Source: Phialocephala subalpina (taxonomy: Eukaryota; Ascomycota; Leotiomycetes; Helotiales; Mollisiaceae). Taken from it: a stretch of DNA of 54,496 nt. Below, piece by piece: positions 45,001-54,496 of this stretch (position 1 is its first letter; each line of letters opens with the position of its first letter). Position numbers and translations under genes: made by a program. The notes under the pieces are model-generated. The model was not told the origin of the DNA, searched no databases, and saw only the letters and a program-made list of their open reading frames with translations. The stretch spans positions 1,252,501 through 1,306,996 of the forward strand of contig FJOG01000015.1 in assembly GCA_900073065.1 (NCBI GenBank). The letters are read 5' to 3'.

Positions 45001-46752
45001 CAGTTCTACATATGCAGTTTCATAGTTAATTCTCGTGGGCTGAGGTGCTGTAGGATTGAGGGAGACCTATCATCGTGATGATAAAGTGAGCGAGGTTGAA
45101 AGTGACTGTTCCGAGCAAAGAGGAAGAAGCAGAGATAGTTTTGAGTGTGCATTGAGGCTGAACTTTACTTCCTCGTTTGCGTACCGTCTTTGCCTTGCCT
45201 CTTGCGAAGAGAAACCTTGAGCCTGAATTTGATCCTACAGCGATAAGACGGGGAGATGGTGAAGATGCGAGGTGCCTCAGACGTTCTTGCGAGAGGATGT
45301 TAACCAGATCGCGACATGTGATGCGTACTCTTACCGTAGTCTGAAAACACGATCAGACGAGCGAGTATATTTAGACAGACTCCGAAGCACCGATAAGAAA
45401 TTTAGATGTACTGTACAGCAAGAAGGCTGAGTACGTGTAAAATTGCGACGCCGACATTAAACACCAGGAAGTAGTCCTCGGTGCTTCATGCCCGTAACCA
45501 AATCCCATCCATCACAAATGCAGGAACATCAATTCAGAAGCGTGACTACGTGTTGAGTGCATAGACGACCCTTCCCCATTTATCCACCACATCGGCAAAA
45601 TCCGTAGAACGCGCATGCATATATGCACGCAAAAGCTTTGGCGAGCTGGAATATTTGGAATACAATGGTTCGGTATCACGTTCTGGAAGAAGTTAATTGC
45701 AGCAGTTCAAACAAGCATCAAACACACATGCGAAAGATTGTTCTCCGTACAGTACCTGCGCGGAATGTGATGTGGGGGGAAATCCGAAGATTCGGAAGGT
45801 CGAAAGGAGACGAACGCAGAACAGTGGATGCGTGGAAGTGTGCGCAAAAGGGTAAGTGTCGAGAAGATGCGGTCCCGAATGCGTGGTGCGAGTACGTGAG
45901 ATGAAGTTGAAACGCGCGGACAAGATGTTTGATGTGCAAGATGTGAAGAAGAGACGAAGATGCGAAGCGATTACAATACACGAAGTGGAAGGTGGACTTG
46001 GCTTGACTTTATTTGGATTGAATGGATGTGGACTTGAAAGTTGGACGGGATGGCATGAGATGGACTGAAATGTTCGTGGACGATGAGACGAGAGTAGGTA
46101 AAGAAGGAGGAAGAGGTCACAGGAATTGGGTGTGAAGATAAAATGTCAGAGAGTGAATCATATTCCTCTCTCGATCACCCCAATCGAAGTCAACTATACA
46201 TCCCAGGTCACCAAGCCGCATCATCCTCCATCTTCGAATGATGTACAAAAAATCCCTTCTCTCTTCAACTCATACACACAAGAAATTTCAAGTCGAGATC
46301 AAATAAGCCCCTTTCCCTCACCCCAACGCCATACATACACGCATCAAGCTCTTCAAGAGCCGCCCCAGAAAGATCGTATCCCATACCCCAACCTAATCCA
46401 CCACATTGACTAGACAGAAATACAAAAAGGAGTGATACATAGGTAAAAAGTTGTAAAGGTCGGCCCGCGATGAGGTACTTCGCCTCAAAGGGTATCATTA
46501 GAATTGAAAACGGCAGAAAACAAATTGTAAAAGCAAAATTAACACCATTCACCCCGACCAGTCCTGTCTGCCCGTCCCTATAGTTAACACCGAGCAAGCC
46601 TACCAGGAAGCCCTTTTCTATACCGAACCTCTACCCGTTTTGAGCGCCGCGCCGACTTGAGGCAGGAGATCAATCTCCTTAGTAGCACCTGAAGTCTTTT
46701 GGGGGATTGATTGATGAAAATGAATGAATCACGAAAGTTCGCGATTGATCAT
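42052..46752. other. 4.7-kb interval without a recognised gene
   Basis: The first 400 bp are the FDH promoter and leader. Beyond that I see no protein-like frame longer than about 130 codons; the two overlapping minus frames at 43201-43605 have no motif. From about 44240 to 45300 the plus strand is strikingly rich in purines (GA and GGA runs) and holds internal repeats. From 45600 to 46400 there are low-complexity patches. A non-coding transcript or long untranslated region is possible. Confidence 0.5.
44480..44890. repeat. Imperfect purine-rich repeats with CTCCGAAGATT core
   Basis: The core CTCCGAAGATT or close variants occur near 44489, 44572 and 44742, each preceded by an AGAG/TTT stretch and followed by TCAAG/GAAGGA and a GA-rich tail. 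A second shared block (TTATTATGTGTCAGGAGGA near 44609, TTATTGTGAGCCAGGAGAA near 44820) follows the last two cores. This is an old tandem duplication of roughly 170-210 bp. Confidence 0.6.
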
Positions 46753-49023
46753 TCATATCCAATCCTTCGCTGGCCCCTGCTGACTTGAGCTTGCAGCTGG
46801 CCGCTGAGAGCTACTCCTCGCTAAGCTCGCCTTGGGGCTACTTGGTAGTGTCGGGTTTCCCTTCAATGGATTCGCGCTCATAGGTCCACCAAAACTCGCT
46901 GCTGCAACAGCAGTCTTGATCTTCGCCGGCAGTAGCTTGGCCGGCGAAGGGGAATAAACAGCTGGACTCAATTGTGTTGTTGATTCCCTGGCTTGTGTTT
47001 CTTTGACTGCTGCAGGGAGGAAAGATTTTGGTGTTGGAGGAAGAGTCTTGTTGACTGAGGCAGGAGACGAGCGGGTAGGTGATTGATCGGGCGACGGCTG
47101 GCGGGTTATAATTGGAGCGGGTGCTGGTGAAGGCCGTTTCGGACTTCGTGGGGGAGGAGCGGGAGGCGGGAAGTCGGTTTGGACTCTCAGCGGACTAGGT
47201 GGAGGCGGGAGTTTAGGTAAAGATGTGGCGGAATAAGTGGTGGATGGTAATGGCGAGGCGCTATATGTCGAAGAAGATAGGGGTAATGCTGATATTGGTG
47301 AGAGTGGTTGTTGAGCTTTGTAGCTCGTGGATGGGAGTGGAAGACAATCGAGGTCTTCTTTAGAAGGTCCGGGAGCGTGTGACAATCGCAGGCCGATCTG
47401 GACGGTCGCTGATGAGGCGATGGAGGAATCTCGTCGGTGTCGCGAGCCTCCGTTGCCGTATACTGGTGGTGGAGGAGCCAGGTCGCTGATGTCGTATATA
47501 GAGACTGGTTGTCCAGGCTTTGTGGGACTGCTGCCCTCGGCTGGAAATAAAGAATATGATGGTTTGTTTCGCGTATGTCCTCGCGTTGGAGATTTGTTGA
47601 ATGTGGCCTCTAGGGGTGCTGGCATATCGTCGTATGTCTTCGGTGACCGGAATGGGGGGCTAGGGAGCGACTCCATGCTGATGCTGACGGCTCGTGATTT
47701 CTCTGGGCCAATCAAGCTTGCTCGACTATCTGTTCGGCTTTGTCGATTGTTCAATTCACGAGCTGAGCGTGGTGTTCTTGGCCCAGTCACTGGATTGACC
47801 AATTGAGAGTGCATCGCCAACTCATTTGGTCCAAATATTCTGATCTCATGCTTTCCACGATCCCATGATCGTCCAACCTTGGGACCGAAAGATGTCGTCG
47901 CAGTGTTCGATCGCAAGAACAATTGCAGCAAGCCACTCATCAATCCTGACAGGTTCAATACAACAGTCGCCATCATCGCAAGCTTGATATCACCCTCCTT
48001 GTCGATCAGGGAAAAGAAATATGGCAGAACAAATGCCTAAAGCAGTCAGTACCGTCCTCAGTACATCAACGCAATCCACTCACCATTGATACAATTCCCA
48101 ACACCAGATAGTAAACCATTCTCGACGCAGCAATTCGTTGATGCTGATCAATCAAGTTCACCGTCGAAAGTCTGATGAAGATCGTGAGAGCACTCAAGAT
48201 CATTAATCCACCTGTAATCGACAACAGCACAAATCCCAACTTCCCATATCTCGTAATGAACCACACCAATGACGCAAAGCAGGTGTCGGGTTCCGGCCAG
48301 ATATGCGATGGTATCCACGTAACAATCAACATAATAAACACTGTCACAAGACATATCGTAACATCGTATTTCCCTCTCGCTTGAAATGGTATACTTCGAA
48401 ATGATCGTATCACGCACTCGAGGCCGAACACCAATTGGAGATATGGCACTATGAACAGAGCTGAAATCGTCAGTACAGCCCGCAAGGAAGACCATGGGAG
48501 ACATACCAGGCCACATAAATTGCCCTATTGTCTGGCATCCTGTCGTGAACAAAGACTTCAGTCCCTCCCCTTGCACACCTGCGAAGACCAGTCCTTGGAT
48601 GACAATTCCTATCGCCAAAACCAAAGGAAACGTCTCTGCTGGATGTATCGACGACACGCAGAATTTCCTGATAGCAGTCAGCATCCATGCCTCCATCTAT
48701 CCGATCCCAACTTACGAAGCTTTGAACTTCGGATTACACCTCTTCGACGCCCAATAACAGTCGTATAGTATGCTGGCAGCCGTCGCAAATGAAGCCAGCA
48801 CATTGAAAGCTGCAAGAATAATCGTCGACGTCCTGACTGACTTGCTCTCAGCAAACACTAGATTCGATATCAAGGTGAAGGTCGCATTATTCGCCCCCGT
48901 CCGGTTCGTCGCCGTCTGAAAGAACGGACTCGTCCCATTTCCCGTGTGATTTAATGACCTCGCTCTCTCCATCAACATCCTCGCTGAAGCTGCCATTATT
49001 CCTTCCACCCTTGAAGCAACCAT
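46753..49023 (-). CDS. Seven-TM GPCR-like protein with long Pro/Ser-rich tail
   Basis: Exons in reading order are 49023-48716, 48667-48507, 48460-48084 and 48036-46753 (709 aa), with introns of 46-48 nt, all with canonical ends. The N-terminus (about 65 residues) carries several NxT sites and is probably outside the cell. Seven hydrophobic segments follow: ILAAFNVLASFATAASILY, FPLVLAIGIVIQGLVFAGV, LFIVPYLQLVFGLECVI, ICLVTVFIMLIVTWIPSHIW, FVLLSITGGLMILSALTIFI, VYYLVLGIVSMVSAFVLPYF and MMATVVLNLSGLMSGLLQLF. The remaining roughly 340 residues are a basic, Ser/Pro-rich, disordered tail with PPPP and SPSP-type repeats, consistent with phosphorylation and SH3/WW binding. I do not recognise a characterised receptor class; the layout suggests a fungal orphan receptor. 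Confidence 0.85.
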
Positions 49024-52000
49024 CAGGTGTGATATTATCGAAGGCAGCGAGCCGTAGCGTTGCCGTTCGTGATGTTGTTAAGTCATGAAGATCGTATGTG
49101 GTGAGGTGGTTGGTGAAGGATTAGGTTGTGCTAGAGAGGAGAAAGGCTCGAGTATGGGAGAAAGTAAGGACTGAAGCCCACCGATAGGCCAGAACGGTGG
49201 AAGAAGCAAAGGTGAAACGGGTTTCTGAGCCAGCAGTGGTGACCAAAAGCACCGACGAATAGAAAGGAACGTAACGACAAACTGACAGCAAAACTCAAAA
49301 AAGAATGTCGAGACAGAGCTTTGCACCGCTGTAGGATTGCATGAAGTATAAGAAAGAACCCCATGCAGCTTCTCGACGCACGTCTAATGGTCCACGCGCG
49401 GGTGAAGTCGAGCCCGGCTTGCTTCCTTGTGTGGTGGGGGAGTGGTCCGCCACCTTCGATGGGGCAAACCACCGTCACCGGCCGTTGGTTTCAAGGAACC
49501 CATGGTGGTTATTCAGCAGCAAGGAGGTTGTCTCTGCCGAAGCCACTCACTAATGAATCTGAAGGTCCACTCCATGTGCAACGGGCACGCAGTGGAGGTT
49601 GAGTAAGCAAGGTTTCTCCACTTTAGACTGTGCTTATCGGGCTCAACTAAGGCATCGTCCGTTACTATGGCGTGAAGTCGCCACGGAGGAGAGCCTAGTC
49701 GTGCTTGGGTCTCTTGGATCTTGAGGCAAGATGAGTGTGAAGCCACGGATGAGGCACATTTGGAGTTTCGTTGTCGTCGCAGGGGCTCGCTTAGACCCCT
49801 GGGGCATGGATGACGCTTGTGGGGCAGGGAGTTCATGCAGTGAAGCGATTGACGAGTCAGAGATGCTGTGTGCGCACACCAGGAACAAAGAAGCCCAGAA
49901 GAGACTTCCATAATCCTTGTCAAGATGTGCTTGTAGACATCTCGACCGTGGATATTCGTGGATCGCAGTATACAAACGAATTGACTGGGTAAAGGCATTA
50001 AGGTTGCACACCGGATCGCATCGCGCACGGATTACTGAGAAGATGCATCCCATCTCGAGTCGCAATCATCTCAGCGTAGATCATCAGCGTATTCGTTGGT
50101 GCGTCGTCGCCGTGCCGTGAGTTGATATCAAGCGTGTCTTCCCGTGAAGAGGTTGTGGTCTCCGACCTTCGTTTGGTGTGTGTGGTCAGCGGAGATGAGG
50201 TCAAACATCGCATCCTCTCCGCCCAAGCAGGAAATCAAACAAAACCCATGAAGAAAGCGGAGCACCAGAAGCAGGCTGAAGAGTTCGTCCCGTTGATGGC
50301 TATCCCAGCATTTTTCGGACCGTCTATTGTTCCTGACCGGGGAGCGATATGGTGGCGTTCTCTGAAGCTCAAACAGTCGCAAGATATGAGATGAAACATC
50401 GTGGACGATAAACGTACAGCTGAGGGACGACTCGCAATCGTTGGTTATGATCTTCAACTTTGGACGAGAAAGCAGACAAGACGAATAAGTTACAAGAGTT
50501 CCCACTTTGCGCAAGCAGCTGGAACTGAGTTTGAGAAGAGGCAGCTGAGGTGGAGATGTTGCGTGGAGGTTGGAATAAACATTCGAGGTCGTCTCGAGGG
50601 CCTGCAGGCCTTGCGGCCTCGTGGCCTCGGTTTCCAGCGCACGTGACTTCTACAGCAAACGCCAATACGTTTTGCGGAAAAGCAAACTATTCAAGCCAAT
50701 CATAGAATTTCTGGCGGGTAAAAAGAGTTTGCTCTGAGCTTAACCTTCTTCCCCGGTGTTTGGAAACAATCCTGTGCTGAATCCCTTCATTTCCTCTCAA
50801 GGCCTGGCCTCCCAGCTCAATCCCTCCATCCATTCCGTCACTCTTCATCCTAGGCCGCTCCATGAGCCAAAATCTAGAGCTTGTTTCTCCAGCTCCAAAG
50901 CCACCTCCGTATCTCATCAACGCAGGGCTGGATTTAAATTGATGTCAAATAGATTGCTTTTCTCAAGGTGAACCTCGCCACACAAATCCTCCGACTTCAA
51001 ACATGGCCACCACGAGGTACACGACTCCGCCGGAAAGTTCCTGAGGAACTGCAGCACCACTGAACGACGCTATTCATAGCTCATGACGAGGAAGATCGTA
51101 TTCAAATACCAGTTCGACCATTCGGAGAAAAGAATCCACCGTGAATCCTCTTGTTCACAGACTCTCATCCCATCTTAAGTAAGTCCTTACGCATAACTCA
51201 CACTCGTCGAGTTCCCGTGCCGAAGGGAATTCCCCGTGCGAGCTCTAAGGTTATCCGTCCTCCGGACCCTTCAATTAACTTCATTTATATGCCTGTCTCG
51301 CATCACTCACATTCAACCAGGGGCTTGGCACTCCGCATTATCAAGTAAATTGCTTCCCCGGAGATTAATATATTTTGTCTCCGGGACAACATGGTCTTGG
51401 GTCCAAGTCTAGAAGCTTTTTCCAACGCGCTGGATGCTTGTGTATGAGAGTGACCTCTCTCGAGTCAAGTTGTCTCGATTTCTTTGAGGTGCAATACAAT
51501 TGCATCTGCGGGGTCGAAGGGGAAAGAGTGGGGGTTCGACAGATTGAAAATGCAGTCAACGCACGAATGATGCACGATCAGTGGCTTTCCAGAGAGCTAT
51601 CAAGCAAGAAGGTTGTGGATCATATTGCAGTTCTGTTATGCACTTATTTTTGTTTTCTCCTTGCTGGTGGAATCCGGGTAAGCCTATGGGTGCGGAGGGG
51701 TCATGTTCCGAACGGACGGGAAGGGTGCAGTGCATGAACACCAGCTCAGTGGCTGCTTCCTACCCTTTTCTCTCCCCGGCTTCCAAACCTTCCAGAAGCA
51801 TTTCTTACGACGGTTCAATTCAATTCAATCTATTGAGTTCATCTGAACATCCCGTCACTCCCCCGTGGCAACCATCTGGACAATCTATCTTTCTGCCGCT
51901 TTTCTGTTCGATCTAAAGTCTTCGATGACGATATATGGGATAATCGTCCCTTCAGGATGGAGACTTCCTATCTCTTCCCTTATTCTCTATTTTCGCCTTC

Positions 52001-52617
52001 ATTTTCGCTGTTATTACTGGGTAAATCTGTGTCATGCTTTCCAGAAAAGATTTCAACTCTGCCTCACACTCTGTCACAGCTCATGAACGAACATCAGCCC
52101 AGTCGGCACGGCATGAAATAAAGCTACTACACGTGTGGAAATATGTCCGATGCGCATCAAGTAAATGCCTTCGAGGCAAATGTTACTCGATCCCATTTGC
52201 ATCATTGAGTTGGAGGTTGTTGGCATGTGCAGATTTTGCAGCGTTGCAGCACCGAGGCTCGATCGCGAGTAGCACACAGAATGTGGACAATGGGTGCTTC
52301 ATCAAGTCGCGACGGGACGTGTCGATTGGTGGCATGACTTGTTGGAAGAAGCCTTCATGATGGCCCCACGCCTTGGTAAGTGGACATTGGAACAAGCTTT
52401 TCATGTTCCAAGAAGTTTGTTCTCAATACTCCTGTCAACTGATTGTTCGTGATCATGTTTACAAAAACATCCTCCCAGTGATGCATCTCATCCTCCTGTC
52501 TCCCCTTCCCGTCCAACCCTTCCTCATCAATTCACACCAGCCACATCTCTTAGTAGCAATTTCATATACTCTTCACTCTTCCTCACGAACCCGCTAAGCG
52601 GATCCCGCAACGAAAAG
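49024..52617. other. 3.6-kb interval without a recognised gene
   Basis: This stretch lies between the seven-TM gene and the U2 snRNA gene. Frames up to 171 codons occur (for example 49513-50028 minus), but composition and overlap on both strands look like chance. A GC patch GGGGCTCGCTTAGACCCC lies near 49784-49801. Nothing else is supported. Confidence 0.45.
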
Positions 52618-52810
52618 TTCGCATCACCTGGAAGCAGTGTAAAACCAGGGACACAATCAGCAAGAACCGCACGTCAAGAGCGCTGCATTCCCACCGCTGA
52701 ACAAAAAATAGTAAATCCGAAAAGGACAGTCACCATGTAGGGACAGCACCAGGGATCAAGCTGGGCAGAACAGATACTACATTTGATCTTAGCCGAATGG
52801 CAGAGAGCTG
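52618..52810 (-). ncRNA. U2 spliceosomal snRNA
   Basis: Read on the minus strand from about 52810, the sequence gives the U2 5' stem-loop (CTCTCTGCC, loop, GGCTAAG) and then the near-invariant GATCAAATGTAGTATCTGTT, which holds the branch-point-pairing GTAGTA box. A Sm site (ATTTTTTG) follows near 52710. The 3' part has the stem-loop IV signature CCCTGG..TTTTACACTGCTTCCAGG, close to CCUGGUAUUGCAGUACCUCCAGG in animals, with only a small change in the loop. The total of about 193 nt matches U2 (about 190 nt). Ends are approximate. U2 pairs with intron branch points during splicing. Confidence 0.9.
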
Positions 52811-52845
52811 AAGAAGAAAAGGAGATGAATGAGGGAGGGGAGGGA

Positions 52846-52858
52846 GCTTATATAGTTT
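52846..52858 (-). promoter_or_regulatory. TATA-like element of the U2 gene
   Basis: On the minus strand the sequence ACTATATAAGCTC lies about 40-48 nt upstream of the U2 5' end, a plausible distance for a fungal snRNA promoter. Confidence 0.5.
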
Positions 52859-53491
52859 TCTAGTAGAAGAGAGGACGCTAGGCAGAAGGGTTGGGAGGAT
52901 GGATGTTTGCGTCGTTTGCACGAGTTGGGATGACCTGTGAGTCAAAATTGTGGCGAGGTTTCTGCTGCCTGGAAGAAAAAAGGGCCGAAGCGAGTTCGAG
53001 TGACACATTCTTGGGAGCTGAGAAGCGAAGACTCTCAGCTTCTTGTAGGCAGAACTCTCACACCCAGACCAGATGCTTGCCTGTGGTAGTGGAAATTTAC
53101 CAGATCCGGTTAATGGCCTCATACATGAGATGTATTCACGTGATCAGCGCCGAGGGAAAATCAAGGTTGGTTGCCCCACAAAAATACCCCTCCAACGCGT
53201 TCACCTCAATATTGCCAACATCAACGCCTTACTGATTCAACATCCTCACAGAATCCCTGGCCTCGCAATTGGATTGATCAATTGCAATATTTTGATGAGA
53301 TTCCACCCTCGGTTCAAAGTCTGGGGACTTTTGGGCAACTACAGAGCATATTTCGCAAGGTCTTCGCGATTAATCTGATAGATGGTATCCAGTCCACTGC
53401 GCCCCTCCCCAGCCTCCCACAAGATAGAACTTCATTATTAAACTTCCTCCGAGCTTGCAGCTACCTGGTGACTAAATAATTTCTGCAACAC
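52859..53491. other. Intergenic region between U2 and a membrane protein gene
   Basis: This stretch probably holds the rest of the U2 promoter (minus) and the promoter of the plus-strand gene at 53492. Frames seen at 52891-53235 and 53171-53479 have no family resemblance. Confidence 0.5.
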
Positions 53492-54423
53492 ATGAACACC
53501 TCCACGAATGAGTCGGCAGGATCTATTGAGCTTGAGGACTTTTCATGCAATGAAACGACAGTCTTAGCTTGTCAGCCTGATCGGATGGTGACCCCAGCTG
53601 TTGGTAGTGTTGTAATACCGACCAATTCAGGCCCAGAGAATACACTTTCAAGAGTGACCACGACTTCTTCTAATAATTCCACCGTGGCCGTCTCTGGGTG
53701 GGGAATCTGGAAGAAAAGGTCGTTCTGGGTGTTTTTCATGTCCATTTTGACATTTATCCTCAGCGTCATTCTCGTCCCACCAGCATTCAAAGCCATACAG
53801 ATTGGGGAAGAGGGACTGAAACTGGCACAATGGACTGCTCTCAAAGACTTCAGGGAGAATTGCAAGGATATTTCGGTATGAAAAATATAAACCCAAGGGG
53901 CCCAAGCTAATTGTAATTGTAGGCTATGAAACTAGAATTATCCCGTGCTTGTGTTGACGCTCTTGCTATCCCATTGACAAAGCCGCCATTTTTTGATGAG
54001 TCGTTATCTGCCAGGGTTTCCAAAAGGCTGATCGAGACGACAACATCTGCGGCTAGGAGAATGACTTCTCGCATGCCTTGGTTCATATGTAAAGCGAAAT
54101 CAGCATGGAAGTTTTGCAAAACACCGCTTCTGATTCTAATTGGGCTTCTATTAGGCTTTTTTCCCATAATGTTCATACTCTCACGCTTGATTGAGGTAGT
54201 GGCTATTCGTATACCACTTGATGAAGGCGAGGATTGCCTTGGGGATGATCCTCTCGAAGAAACAATCAATCATCAATTAAGAATGAGCATGCAGGAGGGT
54301 GGAACAGAACAACAAATTAGGTCAAGAATAAAACTGATGACAAGGCTGCGGCGGTCATGGCCACATGGAAAGGACATTATGGGAGTAAAAATTGTTGGGA
54401 CTCATGAGACAGCGCAGGGGTAA
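53492..54423 (+). CDS. Fungal two-TM membrane protein, function unknown
   Basis: Exons are 53492-53875 and 53923-54423 (294 aa) with a 47-nt intron that joins KDIS to AMKLELSRACVDALAIPL in frame. The N-terminal 75 residues are polar and Ser/Thr-rich. A membrane segment (FWVFFMSILTFILSVILVP) is followed by the pattern WTALKDFRENCKD ... SRACVDALAIPLTKPPFF, which is frequent in uncharacterised ascomycete membrane proteins (W...kDF...C, then aC..al..pl..PP). A second membrane segment (LLILIGLLLGFFPIMFILS) precedes a charged C-terminus. No enzymatic motif is seen. Confidence 0.78.
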
Positions 54424-54496
54424 AATGTACACATTAGGGTATTCTAAATGTTTGCTGTGTGCCGACGAGAAATTCTCGGCGTGTAAGGGGCGTGCT

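Noticed and set aside
49513..50065. Minus-strand frames of 171 and 140 codons
   Set aside because: They overlap each other in different frames, together with several plus-strand frames, in a region with no motif; probably chance.
52730..53122. 130-codon minus-strand frame
   Set aside because: It overlaps the U2 snRNA gene and its promoter and is not protein-like.
1..54496. tRNA, 5S rRNA, telomere repeats, CRISPR array
   Set aside because: I looked for T-arm words, TTAGGG runs and regularly spaced repeats on both strands and found none convincing; a covariance-model scan would be decisive.

Overview
The window is nuclear DNA of a filamentous ascomycete (Pezizomycotina). The evidence is short GT-AG introns of about 45-80 nt, genes of normal base composition broken up by very AT-rich blocks that look mutated by RIP (repeat-induced point mutation), and protein families typical of these fungi: Pth11/rhodopsin-like membrane protein, F-box-like protein, CYP monooxygenase, class 3 lipase, mitochondrial-type formate dehydrogenase and Ulp2. 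A leotiomycete is my best guess for the class, but that is inference only.

Layout. (1) 1-8950 is an AT-rich block holding a complete but dead Ty3/Gypsy chromovirus (459-8616) with two 260-bp LTRs, recognisable reverse transcriptase, RNase H, integrase and chromodomain, and an unexplained 1.7-kb segment before the 3' LTR. (2) 9.7-18 kb carries a secreted berberine-bridge-type FAD oxidase (four exons), a small Cys/His-rich protein on the other strand, an F-box-like protein, a GPI-anchored PEBP-like protein and a frameshifted secreted beta-propeller (SMP-30-like) pseudogene. (3) 18.5-24 kb carries a cytochrome b5/FMN alpha-hydroxyacid dehydrogenase, a class II aldolase and a six-exon P450. With the propeller pseudogene they may form a small metabolic group. 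A 648-bp terminal-inverted-repeat element sits about 180 bp upstream of the P450. (4) 26.6-34.8 kb carries an unrecognised frame-split gene, the SUMO protease ULP2 and a seven-TM Pth11-like protein. An AT-rich tract lies between the last two, and another containing a 419-nt assembly gap follows. (5) 36-42 kb carries a secreted class 3 lipase/feruloyl-esterase-like gene, a diverged tandem array of TATA-bearing non-coding units and an NAD-dependent formate dehydrogenase. (6) 42-54.5 kb is gene-poor: a long purine-rich non-coding stretch with internal repeats, a seven-TM protein with a long Pro/Ser-rich tail, a U2 snRNA gene on the minus strand at about 52.6-52.8 kb, and a two-TM fungal membrane protein near the end.

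Exons were placed by hand from frame continuity, splice consensus and family motifs. All multi-exon models given as CDS keep an open frame and have total lengths divisible by three. Untranslated ends were not determined. No tRNA, rRNA or CRISPR was seen.
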